A stretch of DNA of 64,000 bases. Source: Aeoliella mucimassa. Its GTDB lineage: Bacteria; Planctomycetota; Planctomycetia; Pirellulales; Lacipirellulaceae. Positions 1 through 7,971 of this stretch are shown here, piece after piece. Where the stretch lies: positions 5,642,001-5,706,000 of the forward strand of contig NZ_CP036278.1 of NCBI RefSeq assembly GCF_007748035.1, written 5' to 3'. The notes beneath the pieces were generated by a model. That model saw only the letters and a program-made list of their open reading frames with translations, did no database searches and was not told the DNA's origin. The translations under genes and the position numbers were made by a program. The stretch's first letter is position 1. Each line of letters begins with the position of its first letter.

Positions 1-302
1 ATCGAGACGATGCCATCCCACTGGTTCTCGCCGAGGTCGTAGGTCGCCAGATCGGCGACGGCGGTCTCGATCGTCACCTGACGCTCGGCGGCTAGCTCGC
101 GAGCCTTGGCCAGCCCGACGCTCGACGAGTCGACCGCGGTGACCTGATACCCTTGGGAGGCCAAAAACACGGCGTTGCGGCCCTCGCCCTCGGCCAGGCT
201 CAGCACCCGCCCGAGGGGGATTGCCTGGTAGCGGGCGGCCAGGAAGTCGTTCGGCTGCTTGCCATAGGCATACTCCGGCGTGTCAAATCGTTCGTCCCAC
301 AT
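1..302 (-). CDS. Class I SAM-dependent methyltransferase, N-terminal part
   Basis: This is the first 100 residues of a protein whose 3' end lies outside the window. It starts at ATG 302 with MWDERFDTPEYAYGKQPNDF and carries the SAM-binding motif I as VLSLAEGEGRNAVFLA, then VTAVDSSSVGLAKA, where the acidic residue should contact the ribose. This layout is typical of TehB/UbiE-like small-molecule methyltransferases of roughly 200 residues. The substrate cannot be told from this part. It is divergent from the secreted nuclease downstream, with about 165 bases between the two starts. Confidence 0.75.
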   Translation of the reverse strand, partial: MWDERFDTPEYAYGKQPNDFLAARYQAIPLGRVLSLAEGEGRNAVFLASQGYQVTAVDSSSVGLAKARELAAERQVTIETAVADLATYDLGENQWDGIVS

Positions 303-468
303 GTGGTTGCTCCCAGGGAGTTCGGCGGCTGTTTCCATCCGCGGCGGTGTGGCTCGTGGTGCTTGTTTGTGGATTTTATCGAGGGAGCAACCCGCGGTAC
401 AATCGTGGTAACCGGTGTCCGAAGTGGTTTCGGACGGAAACTAGCTGAATGCCTCTCGATAGCCCTTC

Positions 469-1734
469 ATGAATGCCATGCTCCGAACACTCGCTCTGCT
501 CTGCTGCATCATGGTTTGCCGTTGTATCCAGGCCGATGAGCCTGCGGCGGGGCAGCCGCTTCGGATCATGACGTTCAATGTGTGGTCGGGCGAAAATACG
601 ACGGGCGGGCGCAATAAGCTGGTCGAGATCATCGAAGCCAGCCAGGCCGACATTGTTGGGTTGCAGGAGATGGGCAACACCGCAGGGCAGCAGGTCGCCA
701 GCGCGCTGGGCATGTATTACCAACAGCAGTCGGGCGGTGACATTCAGGTGCTTAGCCGTTTCCCGATCGTCAATACAACCACTTCGGGTCGCGGGGTGCA
801 GATTTCGCTCGCCGAGCAAACCGACGTCTGGCTGTTCAACTCGCACCTGGCAGCTTATCCCTATCAGCCTTACGACCTTCGCGATGGTGCGTTGCCGATG
901 GACGAAGCGGCCGTGATTGCTGCGGCCGAGGCAGCCCGCGGGGCGACGGTCGATAGCTACCTGGGCGAGATGCAATCGCTCCTCCAAAGCGGCCAGCCGG
1001 TGTTCTTCACTGGCGACTTCAACGAGCCCTCCCATTTGGATTGGACCGCCGAGGCAGCCACAGCTACCTTGCGGCCTTACGACTTGCAGGTGGCTTATCC
1101 CGCGTCGAGCAAAATCGTCGCCGCGGGCATGACCGACTCGTTTCGGGCGGTGCGGCCCGACGAAGTGAACGACCCGGGGTATACGTGGACTCCTGGCTAT
1201 CCGCCGCCGAATCAGTCGAGGGACGAAGTGCACGACCGCATCGACATCGTCTACCACAGCGGCATAGGGGTGACGCCGAGCACTGCGGAGATCATCGGCC
1301 CCGACTACGGCGATGGCATCTCCGATATCGAAGTCGCCGGCTACAACGCGGATCACCGCGCAGTGGTGGTCGAGTACCTGATCGACTCCGACTTTTGCTT
1401 CGTGTTCGGCGACCTAAACGGCGACTGCCTGCTCGACACCGCCGATTGGGTGATCCTGCGCGACAATCAGCGGGCCGATTTGAGTGGACTCTCCTTCGAC
1501 GAAGCCCGTGCGCTCGGCGACCTGAACGGGGACTATCGGAACGATTTTGCCGATTATTCGCTGTTCAAGCGGGCGTTTATCGACCAGCAGGGGAGTGCCG
1601 CCTGGGCCGAAATGACCAATGGCATAGCGGCCGTTCCGGAGCCGGATGGTATAATGCTAGCTGTGTTTCTGGCGACCGTGGGAATCGCCGCCAAGGCGCT
1701 GGCGAGGTTCCCCAAGCGTTTCCACTCTCTCTAA
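469..1734 (+). CDS. Secreted endonuclease/exonuclease/phosphatase with dockerin-like repeats and PEP-CTERM tail
   Basis: The protein has 421 residues. A hydrophobic signal peptide covers about the first 22. The EEP fold follows, with MTFNVWSG (residue 34 on), GDFNEP as the metal/catalytic motif and DHRAVVVEY as the C-terminal catalytic His motif. Members cleave phosphodiester bonds in nucleic acids, lipids or small phosphates, and the substrate here is unknown. Residues ~310-375 carry two Asp-rich repeats, DLNGDCLLDTADW and DLNGDYRNDFADY, which resemble calcium-binding dockerin repeats. The last ~35 residues have VPEP, a hydrophobic stretch and a basic end (RFPKRF), the PEP-CTERM sorting pattern. 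The likely location is the outer surface or extracellular matrix. An ATG at 478 is an alternative start. The family call is firm, the sorting inferred. Confidence 0.85.
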   Translation: MNAMLRTLALLCCIMVCRCIQADEPAAGQPLRIMTFNVWSGENTTGGRNKLVEIIEASQADIVGLQEMGNTAGQQVASALGMYYQQQSGGDIQVLSRFPIVNTTTSGRGVQISLAEQTDVWLFNSHLAAYPYQPYDLRDGALPMDEAAVIAAAEAARGATVDSYLGEMQSLLQSGQPVFFTGDFNEPSHLDWTAEAATATLRPYDLQVAYPASSKIVAAGMTDSFRAVRPDEVNDPGYTWTPGYPPPNQSRDEVHDRIDIVYHSGIGVTPSTAEIIGPDYGDGISDIEVAGYNADHRAVVVEYLIDSDFCFVFGDLNGDCLLDTADWVILRDNQRADLSGLSFDEARALGDLNGDYRNDFADYSLFKRAFIDQQGSAAWAEMTNGIAAVPEPDGIMLAVFLATVGIAAKALARFPKRFHSL

Positions 1735-1758
1735 AAGTATCCCTTTGAGGTTCCCCTG

Positions 1759-2448
1759 ATGCGTCCAGCGGAAGTACATCGCAACAGAGATGGTCGCCCT
1801 GATTTCATGGTGAAGCTCGGGCTGGCTCCCCCCTACGCACCCGACGACGTGAAGCACGCTTATCTGTCGAAGGTCAAAGAGGTGCATCCCGACCTGGGGG
1901 GCGACCCGCAAGCGTTTCGCGAAGTGCACGAAGCCTACCTACAGGCGCAAGAGTTCTTGAGCATCAAAGGGGACTCGCTGCGGTGGATCGGCAACCACAT
2001 GGAAGAGTACCTGGAGTCGCGCGTACTGGCTTCACAGCTGCGAGAGTTGGGGGCCACCGTGCAGACGGCCAGCATCGATTGGCTTCGGCGATCGTTTGGC
2101 GACTTTGCTGAGCTGACCGAGACCATCCTGGCGGTGGGCTTAAAGAACGCCGAGCCGAAAACCGCCGATGCGGTACTGACCTCGATGACCGCCGCGCCGG
2201 CCGCCATGCACCGACTCACCCGACTCGAGCTACCCCACTGCGGACTCGGCGACGCAGCGGTCGACAAGATCACCGTGTTCAAAGGCATTGAGCGATTGAA
2301 CCTGACAGGCAACGCGATTAGCTCGGCCGCTGCCCAATCGCTGGTGAACCGCTTGCCATCGCTCATGGAACTCGACATCAGCGACACGAAAGTCGGCTGG
2401 TGGACCAAGCGCCGGATTGTCGCGACGATTCGCAAGCGGATGGAGTAG
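1759..2448 (+). CDS. J-domain protein with C-terminal leucine-rich repeats
   Basis: The protein has 229 residues. Residues ~17-65 form a J domain with the HPD tripeptide (KEVHPDLGGDPQAF), so it should be able to stimulate an Hsp70 ATPase. The usual helix IV is followed not by Gly/Phe or zinc-finger regions but by a helical stretch and then three leucine-rich-repeat-like units (LTRLELPHCGLGDAAVDKI, IERLNLTGNAISSAAAQSL, LMELDISDTKVG). The leucine-rich repeats may bind a client or partner. A GAGG sequence precedes the ATG. It starts 24 bases after the secreted nuclease and may be co-transcribed with it. This is not DnaJ itself: the zinc fingers are missing. Confidence 0.7.
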   Translation: MRPAEVHRNRDGRPDFMVKLGLAPPYAPDDVKHAYLSKVKEVHPDLGGDPQAFREVHEAYLQAQEFLSIKGDSLRWIGNHMEEYLESRVLASQLRELGATVQTASIDWLRRSFGDFAELTETILAVGLKNAEPKTADAVLTSMTAAPAAMHRLTRLELPHCGLGDAAVDKITVFKGIERLNLTGNAISSAAAQSLVNRLPSLMELDISDTKVGWWTKRRIVATIRKRME

Positions 2449-2502
2449 GGGAAGCTGGGCTTACCCGTGAATCGATGAGGCAAGTTGTTGATTGGCTATA
2501 GC

Positions 2503-3750
2503 TTACGGCTCACTCGATTCGTCGCCTGCTGCTGGTTTGCTGCTCTTGCTTTGCCATTCTTGGTACTCACGGCTTTCAATAAACGATTTCCAGGCGGTGT
2601 CTGAGAGGTCGTCGAGATGGTATTTTGTATCGAACTTGATTTCAGCTTGTTCGAGCCAGTGAGTTGTCGACTTGTAGTCGCCCCCTCGGGCGTAAATGCT
2701 CGCTGCAATCAGATAGCAGGTCTGGATGTCGCCCAGCGATTTCATGGCTTGCTTTACCAGTTCATACCCCTCTTGAGTTTCTCCTTTCGCAACTAGCACT
2801 TCGGCTTCATTCAGCGCAAGGTAAGGGTCGTTACCAATCTCCTGCTTTAGAACCTGAAGTTGTTCCAGTGCCACATCGGGCTGTCCGTTTTCGAGGAACC
2901 AGTCCCAGGAATAAAATGCAATGGATGGCGACTTCGGACACTGCTGAACCGCACGCTGGATGGTGTTCGCAGAGAACTGTTTGAGTCCTTCTATCTGTTG
3001 CGACTGGGCGACCTCATTTAACTTAAGGGCAGATTGCAATGCAACCATAGCAATCAATGGTTGTGACTGTAGGTCTTGAATCTCCGGTGGCAATTGCATG
3101 TACAACTGCGTTACTGACAGGAGATCCATTTTTTTGAGAGCCTGAAGCATCCCATACACATATCTCTTCTCTAAGCTAAGAGCTGGTGCATTTTCGGCCT
3201 GATCCGATATCATTCCATCGGGGGTTTCCCAGGGAGCGTATCGGGTTAAAAGCATTCTGATGAATGCGGATATTTCGCCGCCACTCAAGGTGCTCTCGCA
3301 TGCTACGACGGCAAAGCTGCCCGCTTCTTTCGGAGAGATCGTCAACCAGAGGTAAGTGAGGGTTCCGTCGTCGGTGAATACGCGCTCGATCGCCAGGTGG
3401 GAGTCTTTCACCTTCCTGACACTTATAAGTTGGCACGACTCTACGGTCTGTTCTGGAAACAACAGTGGAGTATGGAGAGGAGGGAGGAGTTTGGCTTTCT
3501 CCGTCAGCGATTGGATCCACTTCTCTTTATCTTGGAAATGGAACTCAGTATCTCCGGCAATTTGTCTGAAGTCGTACTTAATATCACATACTGCTTCAAT
3601 CGCCTTCGGGTCTCCTTGTTTAATCAACTCCGCAACGTGCTCTGCAAATGCTTGAACTTGCGGATCAACAGCGGACGACTCCTGACCGAAGGCAGGGGCA
3701 TTTGAGATTAGAAGGCCGAATAGCACCAGAAAGCAGTAGAGTAGACGCAT
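2503..3750 (-). CDS. Secreted TPR-like protein of unknown function
   Basis: The protein has 415 residues from ATG 3750. That start puts a clean signal peptide (MRLLYCFLVLFGLLISNAPA) at the N-terminus; an upstream in-frame ATG at 3807 would add 19 residues in front of it. The first half is an alpha/beta region of no recognised family. The second half, from about residue 200, is helical with repeated Ala/Leu spacing (PDVALEQLQVLKQEIGNDPY, YLALNEAEVLVAKGETQEGY) that looks like degenerate tetratricopeptide repeats. It ends in a polar Ser/Lys/Glu tail. The base composition is more AT-rich than its neighbours. It is convergent with the J-domain gene and is probably periplasmic. Confidence 0.6.
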   Translation of the reverse strand: MRLLYCFLVLFGLLISNAPAFGQESSAVDPQVQAFAEHVAELIKQGDPKAIEAVCDIKYDFRQIAGDTEFHFQDKEKWIQSLTEKAKLLPPLHTPLLFPEQTVESCQLISVRKVKDSHLAIERVFTDDGTLTYLWLTISPKEAGSFAVVACESTLSGGEISAFIRMLLTRYAPWETPDGMISDQAENAPALSLEKRYVYGMLQALKKMDLLSVTQLYMQLPPEIQDLQSQPLIAMVALQSALKLNEVAQSQQIEGLKQFSANTIQRAVQQCPKSPSIAFYSWDWFLENGQPDVALEQLQVLKQEIGNDPYLALNEAEVLVAKGETQEGYELVKQAMKSLGDIQTCYLIAASIYARGGDYKSTTHWLEQAEIKFDTKYHLDDLSDTAWKSFIESREYQEWQSKSSKPAAGDESSEP

Positions 3751-3834
3751 GATGACCCATATTTGCGAACGAGTATTGGACAACCTAACCATGTGGGTTG
3801 TCTTCAATTGTAAGCAGTGACAGGGTGCTGGCTG

Positions 3835-5295
3835 CTATCGTTTCTTCCGCTTTTTCATCGCGGCTTGTTTACTCTTCTTGTTGTTCTTCTTCTGAGCGTT
3901 CGACAGGCGTTTGCCGGTTCCCTGCTTTTGCTTGCCGAGGCCGCCGCCCGAGGCCATGCCGGCCTGCACTTCGTTGAGCATCTTCATGCGGTCGCGCATG
4001 CTGCCGCCGACCATTTTGGTCATGACCTGGGCCATGGCGTCGTACTGCTTGATCAGCTCGTTCACTTGATGCGGCTCGCAACCCGCACCAGCGGCGATAC
4101 GTCGTCGACGGCTTTGGTCGATGAGCTTGGTATTGGCTTTTTCAGCCGGAGTCATCGAGTCGATGATGCCGAACAGGCCTTTGAGTTCCGACTCGTCGAA
4201 ACTGCTCATCGCGTCGCGCATCGCGCCCATGCCAGGCATCATGCCCATCATTTTTTGCATCAGCCCAGGCTTGGCGATCATCGCCATTTGCTTGCGGAAG
4301 TCGTCGAGGGTGAACTCGCCCTTCTTGAGCTTCTCCTCCTGCTCCCGCATCTGCTCCTGGTCGAACTCTTTCTGGGCCGTTTCGAACAGCGAGAGGATGT
4401 CGCCTTGTCCCAAAATGCGTTGGGCCATGCGCTCGGGGTGGAACTGCTCGAGCGCGTCGAGCTTCTCGCCGGTGCCCATGAATTTGATCGGCACGCCGGT
4501 TACATGCTTGACCGACAGGGCGGCACCGCCGCGGGCGTCGCCGTCGAGCTTGGTGATGATCACGCCATCGATTTCCAAGGCCTCGTTAAAGGCCTTGGCG
4601 CTGTTCACCGCGTCCTGACCGGTCATGGCGTCGACTGTCAGGTAGATTTGCTCGGGATGGCACTGCTTGTCAATCCGCTCGAGCTGCTTCATCAGCTCGT
4701 CGTCGATGTGCAGTCGGCCAGCGGTGTCGAGAATCACGACGTCGGCACCCTGCTTCTTGGCCGCCTTGACCGCGTCGTTGCAGACCTTCACCGGGTCTTT
4801 CTCTTGGCGGTCGCTATAAACGGGAATGCCGAGCTGCTCGCCAAGTACGTGCAGCTGATCGATCGCTGCAGGACGCTGCAAGTCGGCCGCGACGAGCATC
4901 GGGTTGCGCTGGCCATCCTTCAGGAGCTTGCCGAGCTTGCCGCAGGTGGTCGTTTTGCCGGCACCCTGCAGGCCGCACATCATGAGGACCGTGACGTCCT
5001 TCTTGTTCTTCAGGTGCAGCGAGTGATCGACCGGGCCCATGAGCTCTTTGAGCTCTTCGTACACGATGCCGACAACCTGCTGCTGCGGGTTGAGCGACTT
5101 CAGCACCTTTTCGCCGATGGCCTTCTCGGTGACATTCCGCATGAAATGGCGGGCGACCTCGAAGCTAACGTCGGCCTCGAGCAGCGAACGCTCGACCAGC
5201 TTGAGCCCGTCGCGCATGTTCGATTCGGACAGCTTGCCCTGCCCACGCAGCGATTTGAAGGCCGACGAAAGTCCATCCTGGAGGGATTCGAACAT
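3835..5295 (-). CDS. ffh: Signal recognition particle GTPase Ffh (SRP54)
   Basis: The protein has 486 residues, slightly longer than the usual ~450. It binds SRP RNA and delivers nascent membrane and secreted proteins to FtsY. The N-domain is followed by the G-domain with GLQGAGKTTTCGKLG (P-loop), DTAGRLHIDDEL (G3) and TKLDGDARGGAALS (G4/insertion region). The methionine-rich M-domain includes MQKMMGMMPGMGAMRDAM, which forms the signal-sequence groove. A very basic 30-residue Lys/Arg tail (ending KKRKKR) extends beyond the M-domain and may add RNA affinity. It is divergent from the peroxiredoxin gene across a 341-base gap. Confidence 0.97.
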   Translation of the reverse strand: MFESLQDGLSSAFKSLRGQGKLSESNMRDGLKLVERSLLEADVSFEVARHFMRNVTEKAIGEKVLKSLNPQQQVVGIVYEELKELMGPVDHSLHLKNKKDVTVLMMCGLQGAGKTTTCGKLGKLLKDGQRNPMLVAADLQRPAAIDQLHVLGEQLGIPVYSDRQEKDPVKVCNDAVKAAKKQGADVVILDTAGRLHIDDELMKQLERIDKQCHPEQIYLTVDAMTGQDAVNSAKAFNEALEIDGVIITKLDGDARGGAALSVKHVTGVPIKFMGTGEKLDALEQFHPERMAQRILGQGDILSLFETAQKEFDQEQMREQEEKLKKGEFTLDDFRKQMAMIAKPGLMQKMMGMMPGMGAMRDAMSSFDESELKGLFGIIDSMTPAEKANTKLIDQSRRRRIAAGAGCEPHQVNELIKQYDAMAQVMTKMVGGSMRDRMKMLNEVQAGMASGGGLGKQKQGTGKRLSNAQKKNNKKSKQAAMKKRKKR

Positions 5296-5394
5296 AAGGA
5301 ATACAGGTGCGGGGTTGGGGGCGAGATGGGTCGAAACCCGTATTCTAACGCAGTTTCGCGGTGGGGGCGAGGCTTGAAATGGGGCTCTGTTTTG

Positions 5395-5449
5395 GCCGAC
5401 GAGCTACGCCAGGTGCGGGTAGGCGTCCAACGAGACTTGGCTCGTCGGC
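5395..5449. repeat. Inverted repeat with nested hairpins, possible structured RNA
   Basis: A perfect 10-base stem (GCCGACGAGC at 5395-5404 with GCTCGTCGGC at 5440-5449) encloses 35 bases. Inside, ACGCC (5406-5410) can pair with GGCGT (5422-5426) and CAA (5428-5430) with TTG (5437-5439), giving a three-way-junction layout. The proximity to ffh suggested SRP RNA, but the conserved SRP loop is absent. It could be the leader of either flanking gene or a DNA-level site. Confidence 0.4.
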
Positions 5450-5503
5450 TAGGGAAACGTACGCAAGCACTACTGGAAAATCAATGCACAGATTGCATCA
5501 CAA

Positions 5504-5533
5504 CCATGCATATTTCAGGGGTAGTATGCATGG
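5504..5533. promoter_or_regulatory. Palindromic operator-like repeat upstream of the peroxiredoxin gene
   Basis: CCATGCATA (5504-5512) and TATGCATGG (5525-5533) form a perfect inverted repeat with a 12-base spacer. The half-site centres are 21 bases apart, two helical turns, as expected for a dimeric repressor or activator. Further ATGCA/TTGCAT elements sit just upstream (from 5484 and at 5493-5498). It lies about 104 bases before the peroxiredoxin ATG. The binding protein is unknown. Confidence 0.45.
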
Positions 5534-5636
5534 CAAACCGCCCTACACTGGCTTGAGAGGTCGCCAGCATCGCCGTAGAATCTAGCGTCCTTCGTCGCCA
5601 ATACACTTTACTCACCCTCGATAAGCGAGAACTACC

Positions 5637-6236
5637 ATGGCCCATCTCGTACAGACCGAAGCCCCCGATTTTGCCGCGCAAGCTGTGATGCCCGACGGTT
5701 CGTTCAAAGAACTGAAGATGTCGGACTACCGCGGCCAGTACGTGCTGCTGTTCTTCTACCCGCTCGATTTCACGTTTGTCTGCCCGACCGAAATCATTGC
5801 CTTCAGCGAAGCAATGGAAGAGTTCGAAAAGCGAAACGTGCAGGTCATCGGTGCTAGCGTCGACAGCCACTACTCGCACTTCGCTTGGCGCAACACTCCC
5901 CGCGAAGCCGGCGGTATCGGACCGATCAAGTACCCCTTGGTAGCTGACCTGAACAAGCAAATCTCGCAAGACTACGGCGTGCTGCTCTCCGGTGGCGTTG
6001 CCCTGCGTGGGTTGTTCCTGATCGACAAAGAAGGCATTGTTCGCCACGAACTGATCAACGACCTGCCGCTCGGTCGTAACGTGGACGAAGCGATTCGCGT
6101 GGTCGACGCGTTGCAGTTCCACGAAGAGCACGGCGAAGTCTGCCCCGCCAACTGGAAGGCTGGCGAAAAGAGCATGAAAGCCGACCCCGAAGGAAGCAAA
6201 GAATTCTTCTCGTCGACCTACGGCGCCGGCGCTTAG
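5637..6236 (+). CDS. Typical 2-Cys peroxiredoxin (AhpC/TSA family)
   Basis: The protein has 199 residues, the usual length. It reduces hydrogen peroxide and organic peroxides in the cytoplasm using a thioredoxin or AhpF-type reductant. The peroxidatic Cys49 lies in [10 protein letters not shown] and the resolving Cys169 in GEVCPANW, so the full 2-Cys cycle is possible. The C-terminal extension ends STYGAGA rather than the YF motif of eukaryotic enzymes. No reductase gene is nearby. A palindromic site upstream (5504-5533) suggests regulated expression, and a hairpin follows the stop codon. Confidence 0.95.
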   Translation: MAHLVQTEAPDFAAQAVMPDGSFKELKMSDYRGQYVLLFFYPLDFTFVCPTEIIAFSEAMEEFEKRNVQVIGASVDSHYSHFAWRNTPREAGGIGPIKYPLVADLNKQISQDYGVLLSGGVALRGLFLIDKEGIVRHELINDLPLGRNVDEAIRVVDALQFHEEHGEVCPANWKAGEKSMKADPEGSKEFFSSTYGAGA

Positions 6237-6266
6237 TGCCGTCTGCAGGTTTGCGTTACAATCTAC

Positions 6267-6311
6267 CGTCAGGCCATGACGTGGTACGTTGGTGCTCGTC
6301 ATGGCCTGACG
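6267..6311 (+). terminator. 15-base-pair hairpin after the peroxiredoxin gene
   Basis: CGTCAGGCCATGACG (6267-6281) pairs perfectly with CGTCATGGCCTGACG (6297-6311) around a 15-base loop. Only a short T run (CATTTT) follows, so it may be a weak intrinsic terminator. A TACAAT -10-like element at 6257-6262 lies just before it, so for the FKBP transcript the same hairpin could be the 5' end of the mRNA. Confidence 0.55.
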
Positions 6312-6346
6312 CATTTTACCCGCCTACCTTTTTGGAGCCCCCCGGC

Positions 6347-7060
6347 ATGACTCGCTTGCTTGCTGCCCTTGCTGTGCTTGTTGCGTTACCTTTCGCTGCT
6401 AATGCGCAGGATACCTTGCCCCCCGGCCAATCTCCCGCCCCGGCCGAAAACCTGACCCCCGAGCAGTTCTCGCAGATCGTAAGCTACTCGCTAGGACGCT
6501 CCATCGGTCAGGACGCCAAGATGGCTGGGGTGAAGCTCGATATGCGGGCCCTGCAAACCGGCATCAACGAAGTGGAAGCCGGCAAGCCGGCGCAGCGTTC
6601 CGACGAAGAGATGAATCAAGTGATGATGGTCTTCGCCATGCGCATTCAGAAGCAAATGGCTGCCGATAATCTCAAGGCTGGGCAAGAATTCCTGGCCAAG
6701 AACGCCAAGGACCCTGCGGTGAAGTCCACCGCCAGCGGCCTGCAATACAAAGTACTTAAGCCAGGCACTGGCAAATCACCAAAAGCTACTAGCGTGGTTG
6801 TGTGCCATTACCATGGAACGTTCATCAACGGCGCGGTCTTCGATAGCACTCAAGGGGGCCAGCCAGCTCAGTTTCCGCTGAACCGAGTGATCCCGGGGTG
6901 GACCGAAGCGCTGCAGCTGATGAAAGAAGGAGCCAAGTACCGGATCTTCGTCCCCAGCAACTTGGCTTATGGCGAGAATGGCCGCGACGGTATTGGTCCC
7001 AACGAAACGCTGATCTTTGATATCGAGCTGCTAAAAGTCGCCGACGGACAGCTACCGTAG
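6347..7060 (+). CDS. Secreted FKBP-type peptidyl-prolyl cis-trans isomerase
   Basis: The protein has 237 residues from ATG 6347, chosen because MTRLLAALAVLVALPFAANA is a signal peptide and GGAG precedes it. Residues ~30-115 match the FKBP N-terminal dimerisation region (EQFSQIVSYSLGRSIGQDAK) of Mip/FkpA-type enzymes. Residues ~125-235 are the FKBP catalytic domain (VVCHYHGTFINGAVFDST, VIPGWTEALQLMKEGAKYRI, LAYGENG, LIFDIELLKV). It should act as a foldase for exported proteins in the periplasm. It stands alone between two hairpins. Confidence 0.93.
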   Translation: MTRLLAALAVLVALPFAANAQDTLPPGQSPAPAENLTPEQFSQIVSYSLGRSIGQDAKMAGVKLDMRALQTGINEVEAGKPAQRSDEEMNQVMMVFAMRIQKQMAADNLKAGQEFLAKNAKDPAVKSTASGLQYKVLKPGTGKSPKATSVVVCHYHGTFINGAVFDSTQGGQPAQFPLNRVIPGWTEALQLMKEGAKYRIFVPSNLAYGENGRDGIGPNETLIFDIELLKVADGQLP

Positions 7061-7113
7061 CCAGCGAGCTACACGAGAGTCGCTGCACAGAGTGACTCAA
7101 CCACCAATAAACA

Positions 7114-7154
7114 AGCGGCGGCAAACTCCCTATGAGTTTGCCGCCGCTGTTGTT
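7114..7154 (+). terminator. Bidirectional intrinsic terminator
   Basis: AGCGGCGGCAAACT (7114-7127) and AGTTTGCCGCCGCT (7135-7148) form a perfect 14-base-pair stem with a 7-base loop, followed by GTTGTTTT. It ends the FKBP transcript. On the other strand the stem is followed by TGTTTATT, so it probably also ends the converging transcript from 7783. Confidence 0.85.
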
Positions 7155-7174
7155 TTGGTTTGCTGCTCGCGGTG

Positions 7175-7783
7175 TTACTTCTTCTTGCGGGCCTTCTGAG
7201 GGTAGAAGTGCGAGTGGTAGAGGAACGCCGATGTGTGACCTGTAGGCATCGCGTTCGCATCGCCAGTCGTATTGTAAGCGTTGCGGGCCGACAGAGCGGT
7301 AATTTGGCGATTGATCGCCTGCGCTTGCCGCTCGACCTGTTGATTAATCGAGCGTTGCTGCAACTGCGGGCGAACGAGGGTCTGATAATTCAGGTCGTCA
7401 GAACCATCGAGGCTGTCGCGGAACATATTCAAATAGGGACTCACGGTTGGATCCGCTGAGACCGACGAGAATGGCTTCGGCGTACTGGAGGAACCAACTC
7501 CAAACGAGGCGCTCTGTCGAGGAGCGGCCAGTTGTGAACCCTTGTCGAGGTTCACGCTTGATTTCGGAGCACGAGTGTAGGCCACGCCGAAACCGTTGTT
7601 CACGGCAACGTCGTTCAACAAGAGGTTGGTTTTGAAGGAGTCGCCTTTCAAATTTCGCTGCAAGTTGTTGGTGTAGCGACTCGCCTCGGAACTGCTTCCG
7701 AAGTCAAACTCTTGCGCATGAGTGATACCGGCAATACCGAGGCTCAACACAACAGCCAGTAGGTACGTGCTTTTGTACAACAT
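7175..7783 (-). CDS. Secreted protein of unknown function with basic C-terminus
   Basis: The protein has 202 residues. ATG 7783 is preceded by an AAAAGG element; the TTG one codon upstream is less likely. A signal peptide (LLAVVLSLGIAGITHAQ) is followed by a polar, Ser/Asn-rich chain with little predicted structure, a helical Gln-rich part (QRSINQQVERQAQAINRQI) and a C-terminus ending KARKKK. Near the end TTGDANAMPTGHTSAFLYHS is a compact conserved-looking segment. No family was recognised. It probably resides in the periplasm or on the cell surface. Confidence 0.6.
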   Translation of the reverse strand: MLYKSTYLLAVVLSLGIAGITHAQEFDFGSSSEASRYTNNLQRNLKGDSFKTNLLLNDVAVNNGFGVAYTRAPKSSVNLDKGSQLAAPRQSASFGVGSSSTPKPFSSVSADPTVSPYLNMFRDSLDGSDDLNYQTLVRPQLQQRSINQQVERQAQAINRQITALSARNAYNTTGDANAMPTGHTSAFLYHSHFYPQKARKKK

Positions 7784-7971
7784 CAAAATTGCCTTTTCGG
7801 GCGGAGTGGTGATTAACGAAGTCCGTCGACTTAATTCTAATCAGCAACTCCGTCAGCGGCAAATAAACACGACCTGAGCGGTATCGCTAACCTTAGCAAT
7901 AATAAGAGGTTACGTCGCGCAATAGGTACAATCGGCGCAGCTGTCACTCCAGCGGCCTGCCGCTAGCTCGG

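Larger units (their letters stand above)
5296..5636. other. Intergenic region between ffh and the peroxiredoxin gene
   Basis: These 341 bases between two divergent genes hold no convincing reading frame. They contain a branched inverted-repeat structure (5395-5449) and a palindromic operator-like repeat (5504-5533). Promoters for both genes must lie here, but no clear -35/-10 pair was identified. Confidence 0.7.

Noticed and set aside
376-1356. Minus-strand reading frame opposite the secreted nuclease
   Set aside because: The nuclease frame has catalytic motifs, a signal peptide and a sorting tail; the antisense frame has only Arg/Val-rich shadow sequence.
5395-5449. SRP RNA next to ffh
   Set aside because: The conserved GGAA-type loop and flanking bulge of SRP RNA are absent.
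3817-5556. Long plus-strand reading frame opposite ffh
   Set aside because: It is antisense to the clear ffh gene, and its His/Leu-rich translation is a codon shadow without any family motif.
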